Assembly (NCBI RefSeq): GCF_905147045.1
Contig: NC_065889.1
Coordinates: 7,197,001 to 7,261,000, forward strand
DNA from: Nymphalis io
Taxonomy: Eukaryota; Arthropoda; Insecta; Lepidoptera; Nymphalidae
Length of the DNA stretch: 64,000 bases
Reading direction: 5' to 3'
How positions within the stretch are numbered: the first letter of the stretch is position 1; every line of letters starts with the position of its first letter. Under the pieces are notes generated by a model, which saw only the letters and a program-made list of their open reading frames with translations, was not told the origin of the DNA and did no database searches. Both the position numbers and the translations under genes were made by a program. Below are positions 25,265-37,400 of the stretch, one piece after another.

Positions 25265-25530
25265 ATTTGTGTTGGGCGCGGCAACCCTCTTCTAAAGTGA
25301 TTGTTTTTGGAGCGGAATCCACCGCGCTGCACCACTACAACCTGGCTGTGGAGTGGGCCTCGGTATTTATTTTTAGAAGCGCGAGCTTCCTAATGTTTCT
25401 TTACCGCAAACGCAAAAACTTGCAAATCTTGCCAAGAATGAACTTAAGACGTGCGCGAGAAACTTATCTTTATCGGGCAACAAATGGACGATTTGTGTGT
25501 TATTTTGCTGTTGTGTAACAAAGCGGAATT
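25265..25530 (+). other. GC-richer patch, possible element remnant
   Basis: A patch distinctly richer in GC than its flanks, starting TGTGTTGGGCGCGGCAACCC. A short frame contains HHYNLAVEWA but matches no family that I can name. A decayed LINE or SINE segment is likely; it is not called as a gene. Confidence 0.35.
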
Positions 25531-25679
25531 AGTTTTGTTTAGCGTCGCATTCAGTTCTATTATATATTCACAGAGCAAGTTTAGTAAGATTGTTTTCTAT
25601 CATTACAAATATAATGAAAATATAAATAAACATTACTATTATAATCGATTGACATAATTTACCTATATGTTACAATCTT

Positions 25680-25995
25680 AAAAAAGAAAGCCGAGATGAC
25701 CCAGTGGTAAGAACGCGTGAATTTTAACCGATGATCGTGGGTTCAAACCCGGGCAAGCACCACTGAATTTTCATGTGCTTAATTTGTGATTATAATTCAT
25801 CTCGTGCTTTACGGTGAAGGAAAACATCGTGAGGAAACCTGCATGTGTCTAATTTCACTGAAATTCTGCCACATGTGAATTCTACCAACCCGCATTGGAG
25901 CAGCGTGGTGGAATAAGCTCCAAACCTTCTCCTCAAAAAGAGGAGAGGAAGCCTTTAGCCCAGCAGTGGGACATTCACAGGCTGTTACGGTTACG
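25680..25995 (+). mobile_element. Full-length tRNA-derived SINE with target-site duplication
   Basis: About 316 bp. The head has a Pol III A box (GACCCAGTGGTAAGA region) and B box (GGGTTCAAACC). The body ends in GCCTTTAGCCCAGCAGTGGG...ACAGGCTGTTACGG. An 11-bp direct repeat GTTACAATCTT flanks it at 25669-25679 and 25996-26006. The 3' part closely resembles the RTE LINE 3' end at 85-140, the usual sign that the SINE borrows that LINE's machinery. It is nearly identical over its last 100 bp to the copy at 55469-55570, so activity was recent. Confidence 0.88.
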
Positions 25996-26006
25996 GTTAC
26001 AATCTT

Positions 26007-27394
26007 TACCGGTCATTACTAATTTCTATTAATGACATACATTAGGTTTGGTCATTTTTATTTAGCGTGTCGTCTGAGAAATGGGGATTATATGACCCTT
26101 ACTGAGATACATATATAGTCAGATAGAGAAAGTAGTAGGTAAACCTAAAGTAGTGGTAAGTAATCGAAAGCACGTTTAAATAACTTTGTCGGTCAAAGTT
26201 TTTTTTAATCGGATTAGAGTTCGGAGGAGAGTTTTGAATGTTACCATATAATAATTTGTAAGAAATAAGTATCTTTTAATCCATTTATCGCAATCATATT
26301 ATATTTTTAACAAAATAAAACTATATATATATATATTTAGTTTTAGTTTAGTTAGTTTAGTATATATCGATTATATTAAATTGAAGTACAAACCTGTTTA
26401 TAACTCATATTTATAAATTTATTTACTGACCATCGTCATACATCTTTTAATACATAGAACGAATACTAATTAAAAGATATAAATAATCACACAACTATGT
26501 ACATTGAGCAACTCACACTAACGAACTTGTTATGTAACGACAAAGCTATATTTTGCAAAATTAAGAACGAATGAAACTGAATCTAACACACGTGTTTATT
26601 CGAATAACCTTCATCAATTTTTCCATACTCTATTGACTGTAACTTGTCCGTGAATGATACATTTTTTTTTTAATCATAAGCGTTAAAAAAAAAATTATCG
26701 ATAGTAATTCCTCTTTGCGGTCATGATAGCTTCAACATTTTTTTTAATATCGTTAAATTCTATTTATTTTAATATACACACACGATCAATATACACTAGA
26801 CTTGACTTAAAACTCTACTTTACTTTATCGACTGTCGTAATAAACTCCATCCTTTAAAATATAAAACACTATATTATTACTTAGAATAATGAATCTTACA
26901 AGAGTAGCTCTTAAAAGTATTTTTATTTACTGTTATTGGCTAACCCATTTGTAGTATATCATAAATGCATATTCGAAAAAAAACTGAAGGTATTATTTTA
27001 TTGTTAAATACAAAATGACTGATGCTCGATAATTAAAAAATTAATCATTTCGAAATCGATATTATATTTTAATTTATTTATTATAATAAAAGTTATCAAA
27101 GCACGTGCCCTAATCGTATACCAACTTACCTAATGAGATGAATCATTAAATCATTCTTATAATAAATGACACCTCATTCACTAATGTTACCACAGATTAG
27201 ATTAACAAAACAATTTAGGTCAAAATTGTTCACCTGCCGAACCATTATTGAGAGAGAGAGCATTTGGGGTTTTAAGCATATATAGTTATATAGATGTTCT
27301 GAATAAATAAAGACAAACAAATTACTTCGTACATAAATTATTATATTACTATCACAAGTTATATATTCAGTAAAACTCAAAAAATTCGCCGATC
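26007..27394. other. AT-rich intergenic stretch, nothing recognised
   Basis: No gene or repeat family was supported. A short AG run lies at 27250-27260. Confidence 0.45.
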
Positions 27395-27710
27395 TAATGG
27401 CTAAATGCTGCAGATCCCGAGGTTAAAAACTGGGGCTTTACCACGGTTCTATCGAAAAATTCTCAATATCAGCTCGAAGTAGAAATTGGCCGTGGTTACC
27501 GTGCCGTACCGTGCCTCTGAAAGCACGTAAAGAAGTCCTGCGCCAGAACTCATAACTCGAACTGACGGAATAGAGAGTGCACATGTGTTTGCGTGTTTGT
27601 ATTTTTTTTTGTACACACTTTTGCAATAAAATTTGACCTGCGCAGTTGGATAATGTTTCTTGATGATGCTTAATATCAGGCCATGTTATGATAATAATAT
27701 GTAGGTTTAT
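27395..27710 (-). mobile_element. Dispersed repeat family B, minus-orientation copy
   Basis: Carries GAAAGCACGTAAAG, TCCTGCGCCAGAACTC, GGAATAGAGAGTGCACATGT, and CCTGCGCAGTTGG. Read on the minus strand this is the landmark order of family B. A frame at 27438-27827 overlaps it but is incidental. Confidence 0.6.
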
Positions 27711-27979
27711 TGAAGTACAGGAAAGGACAATTTTATTAAAGTACTTATTAACTTTCTTAAAATATAAACCTACTTTAATAAAAAACCTGCGGTTATTTGG
27801 AATGCTGTTATAGCATATAGTATACATACATACACCTGTAGGTGCAATACGGACGATAATAAGCGCCGCGAAAATTGTTTATTGAAAACAGCCACGTGTT
27901 TTGAATTAAAATTGTTCATTGATTGATATTATGTATTACATAATGTATAAATAATACATTTCCACTAAGTTTAAATGTT

Positions 27980-28220
27980 ATATCCTGTAATGTCTCACTT
28001 CTGGGCTAAGGCCTCTGCGTTTTATGAGATTGTGCAGACCTCATTACCACTGCTCAAATACGGATTGGTGGATGAACATGTGGCAGATTTTCATCAGATA
28101 CGAGCAGATCTTCTCAGTATGTTCTTTTTAACAGCCGAGTACAAAATGAGCTATAAACACAAATTAAGCACGAACAAAGTCAGTGGTGCTTGCCTGGAAT
28201 TGAACCTGTTGGCAATCGAA
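27980..28220 (-). mobile_element. Diverged tRNA-derived SINE, minus orientation
   Basis: Reverse complement of the SINE at 25680: GGGCTAAGGCCTC, GGATTGGTGGATGAACATGTG, TTTAACAGCCGAGTACAAAATGAG, AAACACAAATTAAGCAC, TGGTGCTTGCCTGGAATTGAACC. The open frame at 27975-28223 arises from this repeat and is not a gene. Confidence 0.75.
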
Positions 28221-28964
28221 TAAAAATTAACTGTAAATCAACTTTTAGGAATCCATACGTTTTCTAAAATAATTAAATAGGTTTTGATATCCAAAAATAA
28301 AAAAATGGATTCACATGATACGTCATGAATCATGTTAGAACATGATTTTTGATACACCGCCCGAACAGACACGTCGACTGGCATCGTCCGGTGGATTGTC
28401 AATAAAGCTCATTGTACACGCATTGTCACCATTCAGTATGATGACCCCACTGCATGTAACAATAACATCTCAATACAACAATCGAAGGCGACCGGAACAT
28501 GTAGTAACTACTTAACAACCGTTACTTACATATATTTCCATCTTTCAAACTCGTAGCATACGAGTACAATAATTACACATTTTTAATACATGATTCCGTA
28601 TATTTCTTATAAGTAAATTTGGTTTTTTTTATATTTTATAAGACGCAGAACGTAACTAACTAGCTACCGTTTACATTAAATTCACATAATACTTCACTAA
28701 CACGACAATAACAGACTCAAACGATTTTTTTTTTTTATTACACAAAGTTGTTAACCGTAAATTCAGGTTAGAGACGGTTTTGTAATGCACACAAAATATA
28801 TCGGATGAAAGCGAGGATACGAATGACTACGTTTAGTATGTATAATAACCTTATAGCATACATACCTAATAACATTTTTTATGTTTTATACCTAGGTATA
28901 TAATGTAATGTTATATGAAATATAACTAAGATGGTGTATATGACGATAATCGTCAGCAAAATTA

Positions 28965-29585
28965 TAGCGCTGCTCGAGAACGGTCTCAGAAGTTAAGTAT
29001 GTGTCAATCAATAGTCCAGAGGTTTTGGCAGCTATGCTAAAGGCAAGGGATCAGTTCCTTAACTAGGTCATTTTTTATAAAATAATCATACACCGAACAT
29101 AAACTTCTCAAGTGTTGAGACATCACAAATATCTTGTATAGACCTCAAGAATATCCTTGAAAATTGTGTGCAAATTATACTAGGAACCGGTGTATGACGG
29201 CTTCTCAAATGCAAAGTACGCAGAACTGTCCGACACGTATCCCCAGATTTGTCAGCGAGCATCGATTTGCAAAACAGTAGTGTCGCTTAAAATTAAGCAA
29301 CATGGACTCAAGAGGATTAAAAGTATTGTTCTGAAGTGAAACCAGGATATCCTTGTGATTTAATGATCAGGGACACACATTGCACACTTATGTTTTTAAA
29401 AACAATCGTCTATTATGGTGAAGGCTCCGTTCTATTCTGAGTAATGATTAATTCGTTGGCCGTACTATGCTTAGTCCAGCTGTCTTCATCGAAAATGTCA
29501 CATTGACTGCTGACCTATACATAACGGAGTTTCTAATTTTTTTCGCACAACCCGCAGTGACTGATCTTGGTAGAAATTAGTATTA
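28965..29585 (+). pseudogene. Tc1/mariner-type transposase relic
   Basis: Pieces in two or more frames resemble a Tc1 transposase in the right order: SQSIVQRFWQL near 29000 (helix-turn-helix region), TRNRCMTASQMQ near 29180-29215, WTQED near 29305, YYGEGSV near 29412, and AVFIENVTLTADLYITEFL near 29480-29535. Stops and frameshifts break it throughout, and catalytic residues cannot be verified. No terminal inverted repeats were found. Confidence 0.6.
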
Positions 29586-29689
29586 TTGCTATTGCTAATA
29601 TACCTAATAAAAATCCAATTCTGGAAAGTAATGTCAATAAAAAAAATTACTTTTTTACAAACTGATTCATACAAATATTGATATGTTGG

Positions 29690-29870
29690 CTTATTTCAGC
29701 CACGGCGGCCATATTTAACGATAACTAGCCAACTGCGTAGAAGACATTGTTGTATAATATGCGTACTAGAATAGACGAACACTCATAATCCAAAAGAATA
29801 ACAATTCGGTTAGACCGAAGAGAATTCAGGCGCAGGACGCATTCATAAGCTAAGGATTTCATAAGAGAAA
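29690..29870 (+). mobile_element. Dispersed repeat family B, copy 3
   Basis: Contains CCACGGCGGCCAT, AACTAGCCAACTGCG, ACACTCATAATCC, and AATTCAGGCGCAGGACGCATTC in the family B order. Confidence 0.6.
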
Positions 29871-30239
29871 CCCAATAACTCATTAGTCCGATTTTGGTTG
29901 TGAAATCAGTTACAATTTATATTTCATATTTTAGCCATGTCACCTGTATACTTTTCATATAAATCAACATATAATCATTTGTAAATGTTGTCTGTCAACT
30001 CGCAGTTTGTTCGATCCAGCCGTGGGACGGGGCCGTGTTACATACCATTATTCTACTCTTTATACAAAAACAAAAGAAACATGTTTGAGGCATAATAATA
30101 GCTTTTAATTACAATTAACTATTGTGTACATATTTATTTTGTGAAAAGTACATATTGTTTATTTAATAAAACTATACTATATATCAACATTTAAAATATT
30201 TCTTCATGTTACACGTACAACTGCTACCTAGTATTTTAG

Positions 30240-30530
30240 GCTCCGAAACGGGGTATAAGGCTTTTCAGGGTACTTCGCCTTTGTAGGCAACATCCATATA
30301 AAACAAAAAAATGCAGCCCTCACTTCGTCAGTAAAAAAATATATTTTTTACTTATTATTATAACAATATATAGCAATAACGTATATAGTATAGGCAGGCG
30401 CCACGCGCATACACGGGAGGAGAGAGCGGTGGCGGAGAGGGGCATGATAGCATAAGAGTGCGTCATGCCGTTTGTCGTCACGGCATACGAGTCGGTCTTA
30501 CCACCAAACCGCGCCAATAGCTGTATCACA
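30240..30530. other. GC-richer patches upstream of the plus-strand ABCC gene
   Basis: Two patches (30235-30300 and 30390-30525) are richer in GC than their surroundings. The second includes GGCGCCACGCGCATACACGG and GTCGTCACGGCATACG. They lie 0.7-1.0 kb upstream of the ABCC start site. They may be transposon relics or upstream regulatory DNA; the short open frame on the minus strand has no recognisable product. Confidence 0.3.
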
Positions 30531-31233
30531 TCAAAACACCGATTTTCTTTCTCCAGTTATTCTGTTCAGTATTTTCTTTTTAGGACCCGTGGCCGATTAT
30601 ATTTTGATTGACAATATCTATAAGTAAGCGTAATGATTCAATTAAATATTAATTTAATAAAATAATATATCATTACTTATATGCATTGAAATTAATTGCA
30701 CATAATTTACAATATATTTTTTAAATGGTATTAATTTCTGTGATTAACTTAAATTAAAATAAATATACCTGCATTCTTACCCACCATTCAAATCATGATC
30801 GTATGGGAAGGTGGCAAGAATTTATGTACCCCTTGAATCGTAATTCCGATTAATTATTATTTAAGTAACTTGTTTCCTATTTTAACCATTTGCCATTGCC
30901 AAGCCATCTTCGTATTATATAAAACTGTGACAAGGTAGACAAGCAGGTTGGTTATCTGATGGTCAATAGCCATATCAGCCATATGTTTATTGGCTAGATA
31001 ATTATTTTTATAAAATTAATTATAGCTACATAGAAATTCTAAAAAATATTATTTTTAGTTTTAACACGCTTGATACTGAAATAACTCATTTTTCACCTTA
31101 TGAACGTCTCACAATCCGAGGAGGAAAAATGTGCAATATTTAAAAGCTCCAGAGCGGAGTTAATACTGTTAATGAGGCTGTGAAAAACAAGAGTCACTGG
31201 CGAGTAAGACGACGTTCAAGTGCTGTCGGTTCA

Positions 31234-31325
31234 TATAAACGTGAACATCTCGCGCCCGCCACTCAGTGGAAGGAGGTTAGCGTTCGGTCCGTGTCGTACT
31301 CTGCAAGGCGCTTTGCGCACGCGCA
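31234..31325 (+). promoter_or_regulatory. Core promoter of the plus-strand ABCC gene (TATA, initiator, NRF1-type site)
   Basis: TATAAA lies at 31234-31239. An arthropod initiator TCAGT lies at 31263-31267, so its A (31265) is 31 bp after the first T of the TATA box, which is the canonical spacing. TGCGCACGCGCA at 31314-31325 fits the NRF1 (insect Ewg) consensus YGCGCAYGCGCR. A local rise in GC (31245-31370) covers the site. This predicts a 5' UTR of 215 nt before the ATG at 31480. Confidence 0.75.
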
Positions 31326-31479
31326 CCCGGCCCTAGCGCAAGTACCGCGATTTAGTTTATTTGACAAGAAATATGATCGTTTTGCTATTTTAATTTTTCG
31401 TCAAAAAGACGTTAACGTGGACTTGCGTCACTCAGTTTTTTTATTTTGTTTTTGTTTATTTTTTTATTTTTCAATCAAA

Positions 31480-34400
31480 ATGGTTAGTGGAAATAAAAGT
31501 CCTGATGATCCTATGAAAATACCACCGAAGAATCGTGAAAAAAAAACAAATAATTACAAACGAGCTAATATATTCTCGAAGACATGGTTCGTTTGGATGA
31601 TGCCTACATTTTGGCGCGGCTACAAGCGGGACCTCTACGACTCTGATCTTACGAAACCCAAAGACAGCCATCTCTCCGACAAGCTCGGGGATCGGTTGGA
31701 GACGTAAGTATTTTATTTATTATAATCTTATTACAGTTAATACCTTTCGAACTTGAAATCCTAAATATAAAGCAAACATTATTTTATTTGTTAGTTAATG
31801 TACATGTAAATATTAACGAATTCAATTTACAGCTGTTGACCTCATATTTACAAGGTAATATAAATAACGCCATGTATCTTGAAATATTTAAATTGGAAAA
31901 ATATTTCCTGTTTAATTCTTGATATTGAAGTAGTGGTTATAATATATAAAAGTTTTTTTTTTTTCAAATACATTTCCAAAATATTCAATATAAAACTTGA
32001 ATTTAAGTATAAATAATAAAATTCTACGTTTCCTATATTTTTTTCGTAGTTAAAACAGGCGAGTAATCTCTGTAAAATTGTTTATTTCACAAGTGATAGA
32101 ATATACGCAACTTTATGCATAATATGTCATATATTTTTTATTTTTAATTAATAAATACATTACTAAGACTTTAATTTTAAAGACTAGCATGCGATTATCA
32201 GAGCACTTGGTGGTTCCTTGAAAAATTTGACTTATTATTTATTAAAATATATGTTGCAGCAGAAGTAATCATATAATCCATAATTAAATAAGAAATACAT
32301 TTATATTATATTTTGAACTATTTTTTTATAACGTAACGTTAAAATCTAAAGCACTTCATCACCATAGTTCCTGACAGATATATCTTTAGAATACAGCAAC
32401 GAACAAAACACTTTATTTAGAAGGCTATGTCACAATATATTTTTCTAGCAAACGAAGCAATAAAAAATGTCGAATTAGTGTACTCACGATCTGAACCTTT
32501 AAACTATCACTTTCGTGTTATAGCTTCATTTTCGCACCTCAACGATCTTAAATTATACACTCAATAATGAATCACATGCATTTATTTTATTTAATAATTC
32601 TTCTTCTTCTTCTTCTTTATTTTATTTAATAATTACAGCGAACAATTGATTTTAGTAAATTACATATAAAAGAATTTTTATTTCCAAAAATAAAATGCTA
32701 CATGAATTAATGTATTACATATTTTTAAATCAGATTTTCATATCCATCTCTATGAAATTTCGACAGGGCTTTATCATTAAAATAAATTCTAATGGACATT
32801 TTAAATTCAAGTTACAAAAAGTAGAACAGCTAAGTTAATCCCACGAGCTTTCCAATCGTTCCCTAATTAGCATGACAGTTAATGGCATAAATATGGTAAC
32901 GAGAAAAACATTGGAATATCTGATGGCTCTCGCATACATTACATTTTTTAAAGATATATTTTATTAAACTTGAATAATAATAAACCTACAAATAACACAC
33001 GTGAAATGAATATACAATAATATTATTGTTTCATAAAACTTCATTTACAAAAACTTGAGATTGTTTATAAAATTACCTTCCAGTGGATATAAATCAGCGG
33101 GTAACAAAAGTAGCAAATTATAAATGAGTATAATTTGAACAAATGTTTTATAGTATAGATAATGTTAAAATGGCTTCCATGTCGCAAAATAAATCCGAGC
33201 ATTCTATAAAAAATTGCGGTTTTATTATTATATGATAATAATCAAGCAATACTAAACTCTGCAACAAGCAGAACTTCAAGGTAACACTTTAATCGCTAAA
33301 GCTGTAATATAATTCATGTATCAATAAAAAGTTATCTTAAATCGTAACTTTTGTCTTGGTTTATTTATATCCATATTGGCATAACATTAGACGTAATAAT
33401 GTCCCAAATTATCTAAATCATCATTTTTCTTTACAATTTCAAATATTTACATTCGCATGTTTTATAGTTTGCCTGTCCTACTTTTGTAGCATTTTTTATA
33501 CATAGTGTGCAATTAAGACAAACTAAATAAATAAATATTCTAGAATCATCCGTATATAACATTGCATTAGAATTTTGCAAAGTTGTAAGTGCATGACTTA
33601 TAAAATCATTGAATAGTAAGCCTGAGGTAGAACGCTGAGGAACCCCTGGTTTTATATAATAATCTATTTTTTTTTATTTACATTAAAGCCTTATAATATA
33701 TATATTGAAAGATATCTCGTTTTTGAAAATTCAGCAGGTAATTTATATGAAAGATGATCATATTAAAAAAATACTACGATAATATTACCGAGTAAAAATA
33801 TGTTTACATTATATATATATTAAGAACCTTATTATTTTCCTATTACTATAAATGGCGTTTCAATTATCATTATACTATAAGTATGTTATTTTGTATCACT
33901 AACATATTTTGACGATATATTATTAGGAAAGTACACTATATTGTAAGTCACATTTTAACGAGATGCATTTAAATAGTCATTAATTAATTACAATCATTAA
34001 TTAATTAATTAATTACACATTCCTTAACATTTTTATGTTTTTATAATACATATTTAAAATTATATATATAAATGTTGTATAAATGTATAATGTATATGTA
34101 TGAATGATTATTCGATTGATAAATCAACTCTTAAAATAAATAAATCGAGTATTTTATTATTATTTGTGTGTAGTATGTCTTATTTTCCATATCGCTAGTC
34201 CTGTTTATCACAATTAAACGATTTCCCTAGGAGGAAAATAATTCTAATCGAATGACGACTGATTCAATCACTGGTTGTTACTAATTACCCAATAAAGGTA
34301 TGTGATGGTCACACGACAATCACTCATCTCACCTATATAGGCTTATTGTTATTATATCTTGTAAAAATTATCCGTTCCGTCAGATTTAAATAGAACCATT

Positions 34401-37400
34401 ATATTTCAAGGATCACCGTTTGTCCGACCAAGGGTATTTGATTTTTCCTTTTCTGGCGTGTATCTACGCTATTTGAGCGCAATATTCTGCCAATGTCACG
34501 AAGGATATTTTCATTAAGGTTGTAAGCGACTCAACCGAAAATCAATCCATCGACAAAAGGAGTTTTAAACAGTAGTGCTATTTTGTAAGAGCATACACGA
34601 AACTCAACGCAAAAATCGGTCGTGTAATGTCAGAATGTGACAAGCGACATTGACCATAATAATTATGTCATTTAAAGAATCCATGCATCAAAATAGTGTA
34701 TCGGGTGAGTTATGAACGAAATCTTACAGAATAGCACTGCAAAACAGGCAATCAGCCGGTAAAGTTTGTAAAATCCTTTTTCGTGCAGTTTAACAGTGCC
34801 GTGTGTACGCCTGCAAATTATATGGTAAAGAAAGGCTAAAATAGGACAGTACTTATACTCTAAAGAGAGTTATATAAAATCATAGAAATTTTTAAGTAAA
34901 TACATTTATTTATAGATAAAATATTATATAATGAAAATAATTTTAATTCAGTTATGTTTCCTAGCAACTTAAATTTTCCTAAAACCTTTCATATTTAATA
35001 TTTAGTACTGTTATTACTTAATTGAAAAGTGTATTAAAATCTTCCTTTTTCTTATTCCACTATAAAAATAATTAATTCGTAACAATTTATGAGGCTCCTA
35101 TAAATAAACGATCAAAAGAAGCGTATTCCTTGTAGGAATGAATAAAAAACTAGATCCAATTCCCTTGTCTCTGGTTTATTTATAACTGGCTAAGATTGCA
35201 TTACCAGGATCTGGGTGCGTTAACCTTTAAGCTTCGCATTTTATAACACATTGAAATTATAAATGAGGAAAATGGATACTTAGACAAGCATTTTATCTAT
35301 CTCGGATTAAGAAATCCCAAATGTTTTTTTAACCTAAAAAGACAATAGAATTTTGAATACAATAAAAAGCAAATATAATCAGACATAGAATTAAAGAAAC
35401 AAAGACCTAAATAAACAGTTTAAAAAACAATTCATTTATTTTTTAAAACAGGTTTTTTCTGACAATTAAAAGTAACAAGTAACTTCGTTTATATACATGG
35501 CATACCCATTTTAAGATATTTTTTTTATAATTATTAAATTATATTTTACTCGATAGTATTTGTCTTTGGTGTGTATCCCACAAAAATTTGTATTAAAAAA
35601 ACATTTATTTTACAAATATATTGCCAGTTATCGTTAAAAATATTCGTTTTAATATGAAGACCAAATAAGATATCTAATAGACAGTACAGTTATTATTATA
35701 TCAAACACTTACCTAGAGAATACAATTTTGTAAATCTAAAATATTATATTAGCTAAATTAATGCATACAATAGGCTAATCATGCAGGCATCATGTAGGCT
35801 AACCTGTCTATTTATACAAATTTGTTTTAAAAAAAAACGTATAATAATAGAAATTCCTATGTAGTTGAACAATGTAGAAAAATATAATATTGAAGGTCAT
35901 TTATGGTTATAAAAACGAATAGTACCTAGTATTCTACCTATGAAACGTACCTACGTGTGTTTGTCACTTTGTACTACGCAAAAATAACAGCCGATCACGA
36001 ATTGAAATTTTAAACATATGCGTCTTTGTTTTAAAGTTTTACACTATTGAAATAATTGTAACCTTCTAAATTGTTCGAGTCTTACAAAAGTATACATGTT
36101 GCTACATTTTTTTAGTAGCCATACACAACATATTTTATTTTCAAGTGCAAAATGACAATAGCATGTAATTTTTTGGGTTTTTAGCATAAAATAATTTACA
36201 TTATCGTGAAATATCGTTGAGTCATTGATAGAATAAAATAATGCGTCAAACGACGCAAAATACACAAACTAACTTTAGAAAATATGTTATACAAATTGTT
36301 TATATAGTCTAATGGTTATGACAACCCGCTGCAATGTTGTGATTGTAGACATATAAATCTTATGGCATTTGAAATATGTTTTTCTTAGAACTATAGTATT
36401 ATATAAAAATAAGTTAGCTTACGCAGATGTGAGTGCTATCCATTATAATACAATCACAAATAAAATAAATAGATATAACACCAAACAAATAATAAAAACC
36501 ATAATTAAATGTATACAGATTAAAAATAATAACTGAGTGTCATCACGGCCGCGTTTTATTTTTAATAGTTTTAATAGTTTAATTTAATACTTTATTCAAG
36601 GCAAGAAAGAATATTGACCTTTTAACTTTAAACATATTAAAGAAGGTGTTCGTTGAAAAAAAATGCAAAGTATTAAAGAATAAAAAAAATTCTCTCTCAG
36701 GTATGTATATAATATTTACAACTTTTATAAAACCACTGTGAGCCAATTTAAATAAAATCTTAAGGTAATTTTACACCTATTCGATTAGCCTCGATCGAAC
36801 ATGGCCATTTGGCTATAGCCTTTGCGAATTTGGTGTAGCAAGACGCAATTTATCGATACACATTATGCATTACATCAAACAATCCAATCGATTTGCCTCA
36901 ACAACGACATCACCAAGACGATCGAGGCCGATCGCTGTGCTGATCGAAGGTGCTTCTCACCTTTATATCACGGGTTACTACGCGTTTAACTATATAAGAA
37001 TTTATTTATGTACAGCATCAGTGTTTATAGACGACGGAGACCCTAACTATCAAGTGGCACATTCTTTCGTCAGCTATAACACAATAAATTGAAAATAAGA
37101 CTCGCATGAAAAGGAATTCGTTCTACAGCCAAATCAGCTCGAAGACTTTTTGCGTTTATAGACTTCTATATATATACCATAGTCACCAAACAAATAAATA
37201 AACAAATACATTTTATGTTTTTATTTTTATAGGGTAGTTATGAACAATACTCTCTCAGAAATAGTACATTGGTTTAGTGTTACTAATTTACCAAAACATA
37301 AAACAGTAAAAAGACAAAATGTATTAAACTTCCTATTCCCAACGTGAAATTTTTAAAAACGAATGTACTTTTAAATAGGTAAGCTTTAGATGCTGTAGAA

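Noticed and set aside
25688..25760. tRNA gene
   Set aside because: A and B boxes are present, but the acceptor stem does not close and the sequence continues into a SINE body with target-site duplications.
27975..28223. 82-residue plus-strand open frame as a small gene
   Set aside because: The sequence is the reverse complement of the tRNA-derived SINE found at 25680-25995.
31180..31479. N-terminal extension of the plus-strand ABCC protein
   Set aside because: The upstream open frame has no ATG before 31480 and overlaps the TATA box and initiator.
36775..37100. A promoter and small gene with TATA at 36991 and TCAGT at 37018
   Set aside because: The spacing is plausible, but no coding frame with real character follows. 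The segment has GATCG-rich inverted pieces more like a transposon end, and no matching right end was found.
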